NCBI RefSeq assembly: GCF_000227135.1
Contig: NC_018241.1
Span: forward strand, 62,001-126,000
Direction: 5' to 3'
DNA length: 64,000 nt
DNA from: Leishmania donovani
Taxonomy: Eukaryota; Euglenozoa; Kinetoplastea; Trypanosomatida; Trypanosomatidae
This document shows, in pieces, positions 44,655-53,138 of the stretch. The notes beneath the pieces were generated by a model that searched no databases, had not been told where the DNA came from, and saw nothing but the letters and a program-made list of their open reading frames with translations. Positions within the stretch are counted from its first letter, which is position 1; each line of letters begins with the position of its first letter. The position numbers were made by a program, and so were the translations under genes.

Positions 44655-46685
44655 ATGCTCACTCTTGTCATCACTGGCCGCGCATCGAAGGAGCTGAAGG
44701 CGCAGGTGCGCGCAGTGTTGGTCGATGAAGCGCAACTTTTCAGCGCTTCGGCGGCCTCAGAAGTCGAGAGCGGCAGCGTGTTTGTGCTGTGCATCGATGC
44801 CGAAGACTCGGCGGTCATGGAGCCGCTCTACCAGGGGTATCACTACCGCTTTATCTGGTCGACACAGAGCTCGATGGCGGAGCTGGTGTCGGCCGTGCGC
44901 CACCTCCTCGACTCGATCGCCTCTACTCAAGCGCACAAAGACAAGCGCGTTGGCGGCTCCTTCATCAGCACCCGCGGCGCCTCCGAGGCGTCGAACTTCC
45001 TGGACGTTGTCCGCGACGGCTTGGCGAGCGACGGCGGGCTGTACATTCTCAAGCAGATTCCCACGATGCCGGACTCGCAGATATACTACTTCTGCAAGCA
45101 GCGCAACCTCCCCTACGTGGAGGCGGCGGCGATGATTCTGGAGCAGCTCGTGGACGCGAGCATCACCCCGTCAACGCTGTATCCGTTGATTCTCCAGGCC
45201 TACGACCCTAGTCGCTGGTCCGACAAGGACGACATCTGCCCCTTGACGCCGCTTCTGATAGGCGGGGAGACCACGCCGACCAGGGAAAGCGGAGCTGACG
45301 CGGTGGACGGCCTCATCCCGTCCGTCTCCTTCAACGCACCGGAGCGGTGGGCGGCGAATATGTCGGTAATGGAGCTTTTCCATGGCCCCACAGCTGCCTT
45401 CAAGGACTTCGCCCTCCAGCTCTTTCCGCGCTACTTTGGAACGGCGACTGTCACGCAGGCGAAGGACAAGTACATCATCCTCGCCGCCACCTCCGGCGAC
45501 ACCGGCGTTGCGGCGATCAGCGGTTTCATCAACGCGGGCGGGCACTCGCAGGTCATGGTGTTGTACCCCATGCATGGCGTCTCGCCGGTGCAGCAGACGC
45601 AGATGCTCTCCTTTGACGATGGCACGCAGGTGCGGACCTACGCGGTGGACTCGAACTTCGACTTCTGCCAGCGCACCGTGAAGGAGCTGTTCTCCAACGC
45701 CGCCCTGCGCGACGAACTCGCGGTGGCAGAGCCGACTGCCGTGCACCTCTCGTCCGCCAACAGCATCAACTGGGGCCGCCTCATTCCGCAGGTGGTCTAC
45801 TACTTCTGGGCGTACCGTCACCACGTACAGCATCCGCCTGCGGGGTGGGTCTTCGGCGACCCGATCGACGTGGTCGTGCCGTGCGGCAACTTTGGCAACA
45901 TCCTGAGCGGCTACATCGCCAAGATCATGGGGCTGCCCGTGCGAAAGTTGGTTGTCGCCTCAAACCAGAACGACGTGCTCTACGACTTCGTGAAGACCGG
46001 CACGTACGACATGCGCAACCGCACTCTGGCGGTGACGTCGTCGCCGTCCATCGACATCTTGAAGGCCTCCAACGTGGAGCGTTTCCTGTACCTCCTGAGC
46101 AACGGCGACACGCGTCTAGTGGAGCGGCTGATGAACGAGCTGGACACGAACGGTGTCTTCACCTTACCAGACGGCGTGCGGGCAGCGATGCAGGCCGACT
46201 TTACCGCTGGCCGCTGTAGCGAGGAGGACTGCGCGGCGACCATTAAAAGCGTCTTTGAGCTATCTAGCGGCTCGCGGCTGCTCGACCCACACACCGCCGT
46301 CGCCGTCTTCGTTGCTCAGCAGTTCCGCGAGGAGGAGCTCCTGAGCCGCGACCTCACCAACCCGACGTCCTCCGACACTGGCACCGATGTGCCGCCGCTG
46401 GTAATCGCGAGCACGGCGCACTGGGCAAAGTTCCCGGCGCCGGTGCTGCACTCGCTGCGCGGCGAGGGAGCTCAACTCGGCGAGCCGGCTCCGTCCGTCG
46501 CGGCCGCGATTCAGGAAGTACGCGCCCTCTACGCAGAGATCAAGAAAGCGGCCCCGAAGCAGCAGGTGCACCCGGCCCTGTCGCACGCGCTGGATATGGC
46601 GCAGAAGATGGCGAAGGAGGCGCGCGCTGTCGGCGCCGATGTGGCGGCGATCGAGAAGGAGCTGAGGGATTTCTCGAAGTGCTAA
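44655..46685 (+). CDS. THR4: Threonine synthase (PLP-dependent) with N-terminal extension
   Basis: 676 residues from the first ATG after the candidate acceptor. The catalytic core starts near residue 103 with STRGASEASNFLDVVRDGL and SDGGLYI. The PLP lysine lies in ELFHGPTAAFKDFALQL (K250). The loop ATSGDTGVAAI (279-289), SANSINWGRLIPQ and the phosphate-binding PCGNFGNILSGYIAK follow. This is the fungal/bacterial class of threonine synthase, converting O-phosphohomoserine to threonine. Residues 1-100 are not part of the usual enzyme and do not look like a targeting peptide. They show an alpha/beta-like pattern (LTLVITGRASKELKAQVRAV, GSVFVLCIDAEDS). The C-terminal tail (about 625-676) is helical. 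A SIDER-like copy starts about 450 bases after the stop. Confidence 0.95.
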   Translation: MLTLVITGRASKELKAQVRAVLVDEAQLFSASAASEVESGSVFVLCIDAEDSAVMEPLYQGYHYRFIWSTQSSMAELVSAVRHLLDSIASTQAHKDKRVGGSFISTRGASEASNFLDVVRDGLASDGGLYILKQIPTMPDSQIYYFCKQRNLPYVEAAAMILEQLVDASITPSTLYPLILQAYDPSRWSDKDDICPLTPLLIGGETTPTRESGADAVDGLIPSVSFNAPERWAANMSVMELFHGPTAAFKDFALQLFPRYFGTATVTQAKDKYIILAATSGDTGVAAISGFINAGGHSQVMVLYPMHGVSPVQQTQMLSFDDGTQVRTYAVDSNFDFCQRTVKELFSNAALRDELAVAEPTAVHLSSANSINWGRLIPQVVYYFWAYRHHVQHPPAGWVFGDPIDVVVPCGNFGNILSGYIAKIMGLPVRKLVVASNQNDVLYDFVKTGTYDMRNRTLAVTSSPSIDILKASNVERFLYLLSNGDTRLVERLMNELDTNGVFTLPDGVRAAMQADFTAGRCSEEDCAATIKSVFELSSGSRLLDPHTAVAVFVAQQFREEELLSRDLTNPTSSDTGTDVPPLVIASTAHWAKFPAPVLHSLRGEGAQLGEPAPSVAAAIQEVRALYAEIKKAAPKQQVHPALSHALDMAQKMAKEARAVGADVAAIEKELRDFSKC

Positions 46686-47134
46686 AACGAAACAGCACGA
46701 GCCCTGTTTTCTGCTCCTTGGCAGCGGCGGGACGGAGGTGAGAAGAGAGGGCGGAGGAGGCAGCCGCAGCAGCGGCGGCGGCGGTTTCAGCGGTGAACCC
46801 GCGTACGCCTACCTGCATGCGTGCGTCTGTCGAGAGCGAAAGAGAAAACGATGGCGTGCTTGTCGATCTGTGGGTGCTTGTGGTCAGAACTGTCGCCACC
46901 ACCGCTCATCAGCCACCTCCCTCCACCGATTCTTTCTCTCATCCGCCGCTAACGCACGCCCATCACGGAAGCGGGAGACGTGCGTAGGGGCATGCGTCGG
47001 GGGGGGGGGTTGGATTGCTGATTGGGCTCGAGCATGCCAACGCGCTTATTATCTCTGAAACTGCTCTGTCCCTCTGCGTATGTGTGTTTGTATACGCTGG
47101 CTCTGTTTCCGCGGCCAATATCGTGTTCCTTCTT

Positions 47135-47778
47135 TGTTCATCGGATGTCCCTCATGACCGGTACACACAAACATACCCACACACACTGCGTGGCATCTCG
47201 GGACCCGGTGCCCCCACTCTCTCCCCCTGCGGGGAGGCGGAGCGGCACCCCACCCCCTCTAGTCCTGCCCAATGCGGAGCCGCTTCCGGTCGTGGCAGGG
47301 TCAAGCGCCGACGCCGTAGGGGAGGTCAGAGCGATGCATCGCCACTGACGCCGGCGGCCAGGCCCTGGACGGCGCTGCGTCGGTGCGACCCNNNNNNNNN
47401 NNNNNNNNNNNNNNNNNNNNNNNNNNNNNNNNNNNNNNNNNNNNNNNNNNNNNNNNNNNNNNNNNNNNNNNNNNNNNNNNNNNNNNNNNNNNNNNNNNNN
47501 NNNNNNNNNNNNNNNNNNNNNNNNNNNNNNNNNNNNNNNNNNNNNNNNNNNNNNNNNNNNNNNNNNNNNNNNNNNNNNNNNNGGTGGTGGGTGGGGCTTG
47601 AGGCAGGGGCTGTGCTCAGATGACTGTGTCTGCGCACAGCCGTAGCGACGTGCCTGCCGCTGCTTCAGTTCACGCGCCTGAGGTCTGTGCCAGGGCCCGG
47701 GCCAGAGGGAGGGTAGAGTGCTGTGTAGCGCGTGCTCTACGGTCAGAGAATGGTCACGTTGAACAAGGCAGGAAAGCT
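47135..47778 (+). mobile_element. SIDER2-like degenerate retroposon, copy C (contains a gap)
   Basis: Same orientation as copy B and nearly identical where both are known. It starts about TGTTCATCGGATGTCCCTCA, shares that end with inverted copy A, and finishes at GGAAAGCT like copy B. The centre is hidden by 191 N. It probably lies in the threonine synthase 3' UTR. Confidence 0.73.
47392..47582. other. Assembly gap (191 N) inside SIDER-like copy C
   Basis: The flanks match copy B at 42853 and 43035, where 181 bases lie between. The gap is therefore probably the unsequenced middle of the repeat and of about the right size. Confidence 0.85.
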
Positions 47779-48513
47779 CGCCTCGTCTCGTTCTCGGCTT
47801 CCTTTTCTCTGTCCCTGTGTGGCTGTGGGTGCATCTGCACCGGCACGCGCGTCGGGATGGCTTGGAGGCCAGGCATGGGGCGAGGTTGGCTGGGCAGAGG
47901 GGAGGAGAAAGAAGGATGAGTAAGCGCTCACACAGTGCGCACTGGAAGTCCTCACACGGTCTTTGTTGCCAAAATGCAGGAAAATGAAAAACAAACGGGA
48001 CGCATCGGCGGCTGGCTGGATGCGCACGCGCATGTCTCCCTCGCTGACCACCACCACCACCATCCCAACGCATACACACTTACACTTGAGAGCGCGATAG
48101 CCGCTGCTAGGAGAGGAAGAGAAAAGAGAGGAAACGCATCCGGCAGTATTTGGCGGCGCGGCAGTTGGTGGGGGCGCAGCGTCAGTGACCGCCACTAGCG
48201 CGGCGGCAAAGGGGAAGTAGCGGGGGGCTCTCGATGGCCGGCGAGCAGCAAGACAGGTGTGTTGCCAGGTCTGAGCTCGCTAGCGCGGTCATTGCCTTCG
48301 ACCTCTACCGCTGCCAGGGTTGAGATGCATACTCTACCCTATTCCTCGGTCTGGCTGGTCTACACCTCCTTTGTTGTCATTATCATGGTTTGCGGCTGTA
48401 CGATGTGTTGGTGTTGGTGGTGGTGGTGGTGCACCCACCATCGTTGAGTACCACCCACACGCGTGCACACATATCCGCGCGCAGTGGGCGTACCATACAG
48501 CCCCTGCAAGTCC

Positions 48514-48608
48514 CTCCCTTCCCCCCCACCCCTTTTTTCACTTCCCCGGCGGCGGTGGGCACACGCACACACGCACAGATTATATATATATATATATATA
48601 TATACAGT
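48514..48608 (+). promoter_or_regulatory. Candidate splice-acceptor region with (TA)n tract for the CW gene
   Basis: Tract TCCCTTCCCCCCCACCCC then TTTTTTCACTTCC, then a TA repeat (48580-48604) ending in ACAG (AG 48607-48608 or nearby). The first ATG after it is 48666. Confidence 0.45.
48580..48604. repeat. (TA)n microsatellite
   Basis: About 25 bases of TA repeat between the pyrimidine tract and the likely acceptor AG of the CW gene. Confidence 0.85.
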
Positions 48609-48665
48609 AAGACTCATAGAGAGGTGAGGAAGGGAGGGAGATACGCGCAGGTTTTGAGGCCCGCA

Positions 48666-51600
48666 ATGGAATGTCCACTGTCACGCGTGCCCTTTGCCAG
48701 CATCGTGGTGGAAGAGGAAGACGGTGACGACGTGGGCGTTGCGGAGACGCCCCAAGTCGAGGCAGGGCGCACGGGCGATGTTCTAACCTGCGAAGTGGAT
48801 GCGGTGCAGCAGCAGCCCCAGCAGCACCGTGTTCACTTCGCTGCCTTGCGTGCCTCGAAAGCAGGAGTCGTGCACGCGGTGCAGGATGCCGCCCCAGCGT
48901 GGCACGAGCGTGCGGCATCTCCGGTCAGCAACAGCAGCCGTACTGGCAGCAGCGGCCAGGTGACACATGGACTTCGACTCGCACTCAGCGGTGCTACCGC
49001 CGTGGCTGCCGCGAGTTCAAGCACGCACAGCTCCTACTCGGAGAGCAAGGGCACGGTGTCTTTCAGCCGCACTCTGCATCTGAGATCGACTGCAGGGCCG
49101 CCGCAAGCGACTACCAAGACACCAGCTCAGCCCTCACCACAACGAGTGCCGCCCGATACGTCCTCATCACGGCGGAGAACGCTGAAGGACGGCGCTGAGG
49201 CTGAAGAGACTGTAACGCGCACAGCATCCTCGTCAAAGACGACAGCAGCAGCGAAAAATCGTAGTGCTGCTCGTGAGTCGCGCAGAAGCGGAGGCCACAC
49301 CGACGAGTCGGCCTCGAGGCGTATCCATGCACGGCCAGTGCGGCAGTCTGCAGCCTCTGCCGCAGTAACAGCACCGCGCTCCGCTGCATCCGTGCCACCA
49401 TCACCGCCTCTGGTATCTGCCTCACCGGAAGAAAGGGCAGCAGAGACACACCGGCTCGCGGTGCAGGCTGCCCGCCCCTCGAGCCTCTCCGTGTGCTTCG
49501 ATTGGTGGATGTATCTGTGCTACTACGACACCCACGCACTCTTTACGTCGCAGACAACTGCCTTTGAGGTGCCGCTGCGTCCCGTCGCCGCCGCCAGTGC
49601 TAGCGTGTTCTACGCGGAGCTCACCCGCTGCTTTGCTGCGTGGCGCCGTCAGCACTGGGACTCGCTAGTGGTACTGCGCGACGTCGAGCCGGTCGATGCT
49701 GGTGCGCGTCGCCGTGGCACCGCTACGGCGACGCGCGTAGTGCGCGATCTGGCACTGCTCGAGTACGCCAGCGCGGTATGGTATGAGAGTCTGCGGGTGC
49801 AGCGGCTGATGGTGCAACTGCTGCTTTCTGGCAGCGATGGAAGCTGGTCATTTGATGTGGGATGCTTCGATGCCCTACTCACTGCCCTCGGGGCCCCGCC
49901 ATCGGTGGAGTCGCCCCTGTGCCCTGCACCCCCGGGGCCTGCCACCGTCATGCCACCGTATCATGTGGCACGACCAGGTCCTCCCAGCGGGATGGCGGGC
50001 ACCGCCGCCAACTCTCCCACCACTCTCGTTACGGTGACGCGCAAGGACGCCGCGGCGGGGCCGCTGCCAACAGACGGTCTCTCCATCCGCGTCCCTACTG
50101 CGACTCGCATGCTCTCGCTTCTGCACGTGCTTGATGTGTTGTGGAACACGCTGCCCACCTCCATCCCGTTCCGCATGCCCGTGTCGGAGATGGAGGCGCC
50201 TGGCTACTACCGCAGCACCCGTGACCCCGTGAGCCTCTGCCAGCTGTACGAGGAAGCTTTTTGTGGAATGACTGCACCGACGCACCGCGCGTGTGTGCGC
50301 CAGCGCGCACTCATTACCCGCCGGCTGCTGGAAGTGCAAGCGTATCCACCTAGTCGCATCGGCAGCGGGAACGCTGTAGGAGAGGAGGTGCAGTCCTGCT
50401 TTTTCAGCCCCACGCACCTGCGCGAACGGCTCACGACACTCAAGGCAAACTGCGTCGACTACAACGGCGGCGGGAGCGAGCTGAGCCGGCAAGCGAGTGC
50501 GCTGCTCAGTGCAGGTGTCAAGGCGCTGCGGGACTCGCAGGCCGAAGAAGACAGTCTGACGGCGTACCAGGTGCGAGAAGAAGCCCACGTGAGGGAGGCA
50601 CCGCCCGCCGCATCAGACGAGCGTGCCGCACCGAAGCCGGGCACTGCAGGTGCGCGCTTTCTGGAGGACTTGCCGAGTTTGTTCCCTCCTAGCGAGGCGG
50701 CAGCCGTGGTGCCTCCCAACCTGCGACAGCCCCCTCCCATAGGCGAGCATACTGCCGACGTCAACAGTGCAAGCGGACATGGGGAAAGCAGCCGACACAG
50801 GCGCGTACTGCACCTCCGCTCAGCCAACCCGAACGATGTTGCATCCAGCATCTCGCCCTCCACCCCCAACCGGGACCTGAAAGACTTCTGGGTGCAGTGC
50901 GATGACTGCAACGCGTGGCACAAGCTAGCGACGCGCCTCGACCCGGTCCCTGACACGTGGACGTGCGGCTTTCTGGGACTCAGCTGCTCATCACGCAAGA
51001 AGAAGCACAAGGCGGGCAAGCGCACTCTCAAGAAGGCCACCACGGAAGGTAAGAAGCGGACAAAGGCGTCTGCGCAGCGACACCGTGGAGCCAGAGACGG
51101 TCCGAAAATCGACGGCACTGACGCAGCTCCAAACGCGGTCACGGCGGCACCACACAACCTCGGCGGGCAGGGCGACGACAGTGGCGGCGGTAGTGGTGAA
51201 GACGACGATGTACCGCTCGTAGATACGTTCCCGGTGGCGGTGGGGGCTGCTATGGTCGCCGCCACTGCAAAGCCGCTAAAGCGCCGGCGATCAACGCCAC
51301 GGAAGTCGCGCACCATTCGCCAGGAGCCGAAGAAAGCGCGTGTGCTGCTGCCCACGCCGTCGTCCTCATCATCGTCATCGTCATCGTCATCGTCGTCGGG
51401 AAGCTCCTCCGACAACGACTCAAGCAGTAGTAGCAAGAGTAATAGCAGCGACTCTGAGCCTGACTCCGACTCTGGCCTCAGCGACGGCGGCAAAGGCAAG
51501 GCAGCCTCAGCGCAGCCTATCTCGCGTGCACCCCGGCAAGCAAAGTCGTTTACCGTCGCTACCCACAAACTTCCACGGAGCGCTGACGTGGCCAGCGCCA

Positions 51601-51791
51601 TCGGCAAGTGTTCCCCCACCGCGGCGGCGGCTAAGGCGACTGGGACCGGCGCTTCTCATACGGCAAGCACGACGCTGCAGCAGCTGATGCAGGCGGTGGC
51701 AGAGCTAGAGGGTCGACCGCTACAGGATAGCCCGTTCGATCAGCTTGAAGAGATCAAGAGACTGGAGAAGCGACTCAGCGCCATGGACTGA
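48666..51791 (+). CDS. CW-type zinc-finger protein
   Basis: 1041 residues from the first ATG after the candidate acceptor. A CW domain lies at about 738-775: FWVQCDDCNAWHKLA then PDTWTCGFLGLSC, with cysteines 745, 748, 767, 774 and tryptophans 742, 751, 765. CW domains read methylated histone H3 lysine 4 or related marks, so a nuclear chromatin role is likely. After it come lysine-rich stretches (SSRKKKHKAGKRTLKKA, KRRRSTPRKSRTIRQEPKK), probable nuclear signals. A poly-serine run of about 15 encoded by TCA/TCG repeats (51357-51402) and a Ser/Asp-rich region follow, then a short C-terminal helix (LQQLMQAVAELEGRPL). A folded helical region around 295-510 contains FDWWMYLCYYDTHALF and is not recognised. 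The N-terminal 290 residues are low complexity. No partner or complex can be named from the sequence. Confidence 0.85.
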   Translation: MECPLSRVPFASIVVEEEDGDDVGVAETPQVEAGRTGDVLTCEVDAVQQQPQQHRVHFAALRASKAGVVHAVQDAAPAWHERAASPVSNSSRTGSSGQVTHGLRLALSGATAVAAASSSTHSSYSESKGTVSFSRTLHLRSTAGPPQATTKTPAQPSPQRVPPDTSSSRRRTLKDGAEAEETVTRTASSSKTTAAAKNRSAARESRRSGGHTDESASRRIHARPVRQSAASAAVTAPRSAASVPPSPPLVSASPEERAAETHRLAVQAARPSSLSVCFDWWMYLCYYDTHALFTSQTTAFEVPLRPVAAASASVFYAELTRCFAAWRRQHWDSLVVLRDVEPVDAGARRRGTATATRVVRDLALLEYASAVWYESLRVQRLMVQLLLSGSDGSWSFDVGCFDALLTALGAPPSVESPLCPAPPGPATVMPPYHVARPGPPSGMAGTAANSPTTLVTVTRKDAAAGPLPTDGLSIRVPTATRMLSLLHVLDVLWNTLPTSIPFRMPVSEMEAPGYYRSTRDPVSLCQLYEEAFCGMTAPTHRACVRQRALITRRLLEVQAYPPSRIGSGNAVGEEVQSCFFSPTHLRERLTTLKANCVDYNGGGSELSRQASALLSAGVKALRDSQAEEDSLTAYQVREEAHVREAPPAASDERAAPKPGTAGARFLEDLPSLFPPSEAAAVVPPNLRQPPPIGEHTADVNSASGHGESSRHRRVLHLRSANPNDVASSISPSTPNRDLKDFWVQCDDCNAWHKLATRLDPVPDTWTCGFLGLSCSSRKKKHKAGKRTLKKATTEGKKRTKASAQRHRGARDGPKIDGTDAAPNAVTAAPHNLGGQGDDSGGGSGEDDDVPLVDTFPVAVGAAMVAATAKPLKRRRSTPRKSRTIRQEPKKARVLLPTPSSSSSSSSSSSSSGSSSDNDSSSSSKSNSSDSEPDSDSGLSDGGKGKAASAQPISRAPRQAKSFTVATHKLPRSADVASAIGKCSPTAAAAKATGTGASHTASTTLQQLMQAVAELEGRPLQDSPFDQLEEIKRLEKRLSAMD
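51357..51402 (+). repeat. In-frame (TCA/TCG)n poly-serine tract
   Basis: About fifteen serine codons, mostly TCA and TCG alternating, inside the CW protein gene. Slippage would change only the serine count. A similar count variation between strains is expected. Confidence 0.8.
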
Positions 51792-53138
51792 GTGCACGCA
51801 CTTCCATTTCTGCGCATGTGTGCACGCGTTTCTAGCCGCCCTCCCTCATCCCTCGTCCTTCTTCCCTATCGTTTGCCTCGGCGCACGGCTGACGCGTTGC
51901 ACGCTGGCGTCGTCCCCTTAAGCAATGGCCAATACGCGGGCGTCAAACTACAAGAGGGAAGTAATGAAGGCAGCAGCGACAGCGGTGATCGCAATGCGGC
52001 GCTACTCGCGCTACCGCAGCCGCCGCCTCTTCACTCGTCTAGCATCGGAGGGCATGATGCGCGTCGTCCAGCGCAGATCGGTCTCCCACCACACCATAAG
52101 CCAAACCTCGAAAGGCAGGGAAAGTAAGCGTACGGGTATCCATGGTGCCCGCCCCCACCCATCCCATGTGATGCCGTGTGTAGAGCGTGAGGGAGGTCTC
52201 ACCTCTTCTCAAGGTCACTCGGTGCGCGGCACCTCTCTCTCTGATTCCCCGTCCGCTCACCTCCGTGGGCACCGCATCCTCCAGCCAGCAAGCCTGCCTC
52301 CCCCCCCCCCGCTCACCCCTCCATCCCTAATCCTTCTCTTCGCTCTCTCGTCCCTCTTCTTCAGCTTCTATTTGAGGGGTGAGCCCGCTGTACTGCTTCG
52401 TTGCCATTCCTTGATCAGCAGCAGCAGGACGATACCATCCATACCCCTCCCCCACACACGCGAACACACACGCGCTTCACTGCGTTGCGAGTAAATGTGC
52501 GCTCTGCTTGATCTCTACCCTCTCGTTGCCAGAACCTGTCGTTAGCCTTTATTCGTGTCATCTATATTTATTTATTGGCGAGAAGGCACCCGCTGAACGC
52601 CATTGTGTGCGCCTGCCTTAGATACCCCCGCACACACACGCGCGCCGACACTAGATATTGCTCACCTACAACGATATACACATCTACACACACACATATA
52701 TAGAGATAGGCTCACTCGCTCTCACGCAAATAGCAGCCAACGTGCGTCTTTGGGTGGATGGAGGAGAGGAGGGGGAGCGTGCGTGCGTAGTGATCAGCAG
52801 CAGAGAACGGCTCGCTTGCACAGCTGCTTGCTCGTTGTTGCCACTCTTTTCTTTTTCTCTTCTTCTTGGTGAATGCGAGTGGAACGGTCGGGCCTGCGCG
52901 CGCACGGGGCCGGACGCTCTCTGGCTCATCCAGACGGTTCTCGTGTTCCTGAGAAAACAACTGTACCTTCAAGAGCTTCGCTGGATGCCGACCTCCGGGT
53001 CATCATCATCACCACGATCGCCAGAAGCTCCGAAGGCGACACGCGCTCATCGACTCTGTGGCTGCGGCGCATCCGTGTACAACCAACCACTCACAGCACA
53101 AAATAAACAACCACCATACCTAGAGCAGCATCTCAACC
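51792..53138. other. Intergenic region, CW gene to repeat-protein gene
   Basis: Contains pyrimidine tracts near 52300-52370 and 52836-52866 (CACTCTTTTCTTTTTCTC). No gene is supported. If splicing occurs at AG near 52880, at least one upstream ATG (52985) precedes the main start; an AG near 53123-53128 would avoid it. Confidence 0.55.

Larger units (their letters stand above)
46686..48665. other. Intergenic region, threonine synthase to CW gene, with SIDER-like copy C
   Basis: Contains a run of ten or more G near 47000, the SIDER-like copy C with a 191-N gap, and a TA repeat at 48580-48604 beside the start of the next transcript. No coding region supported. Confidence 0.6.

Noticed and set aside
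50459..51619. Antisense open frame of 386 codons opposite the CW gene
   Set aside because: It is the mirror of low-complexity coding sequence (poly-Asp from poly-Ser codons) and no antisense gene fits the single-direction transcription unit.
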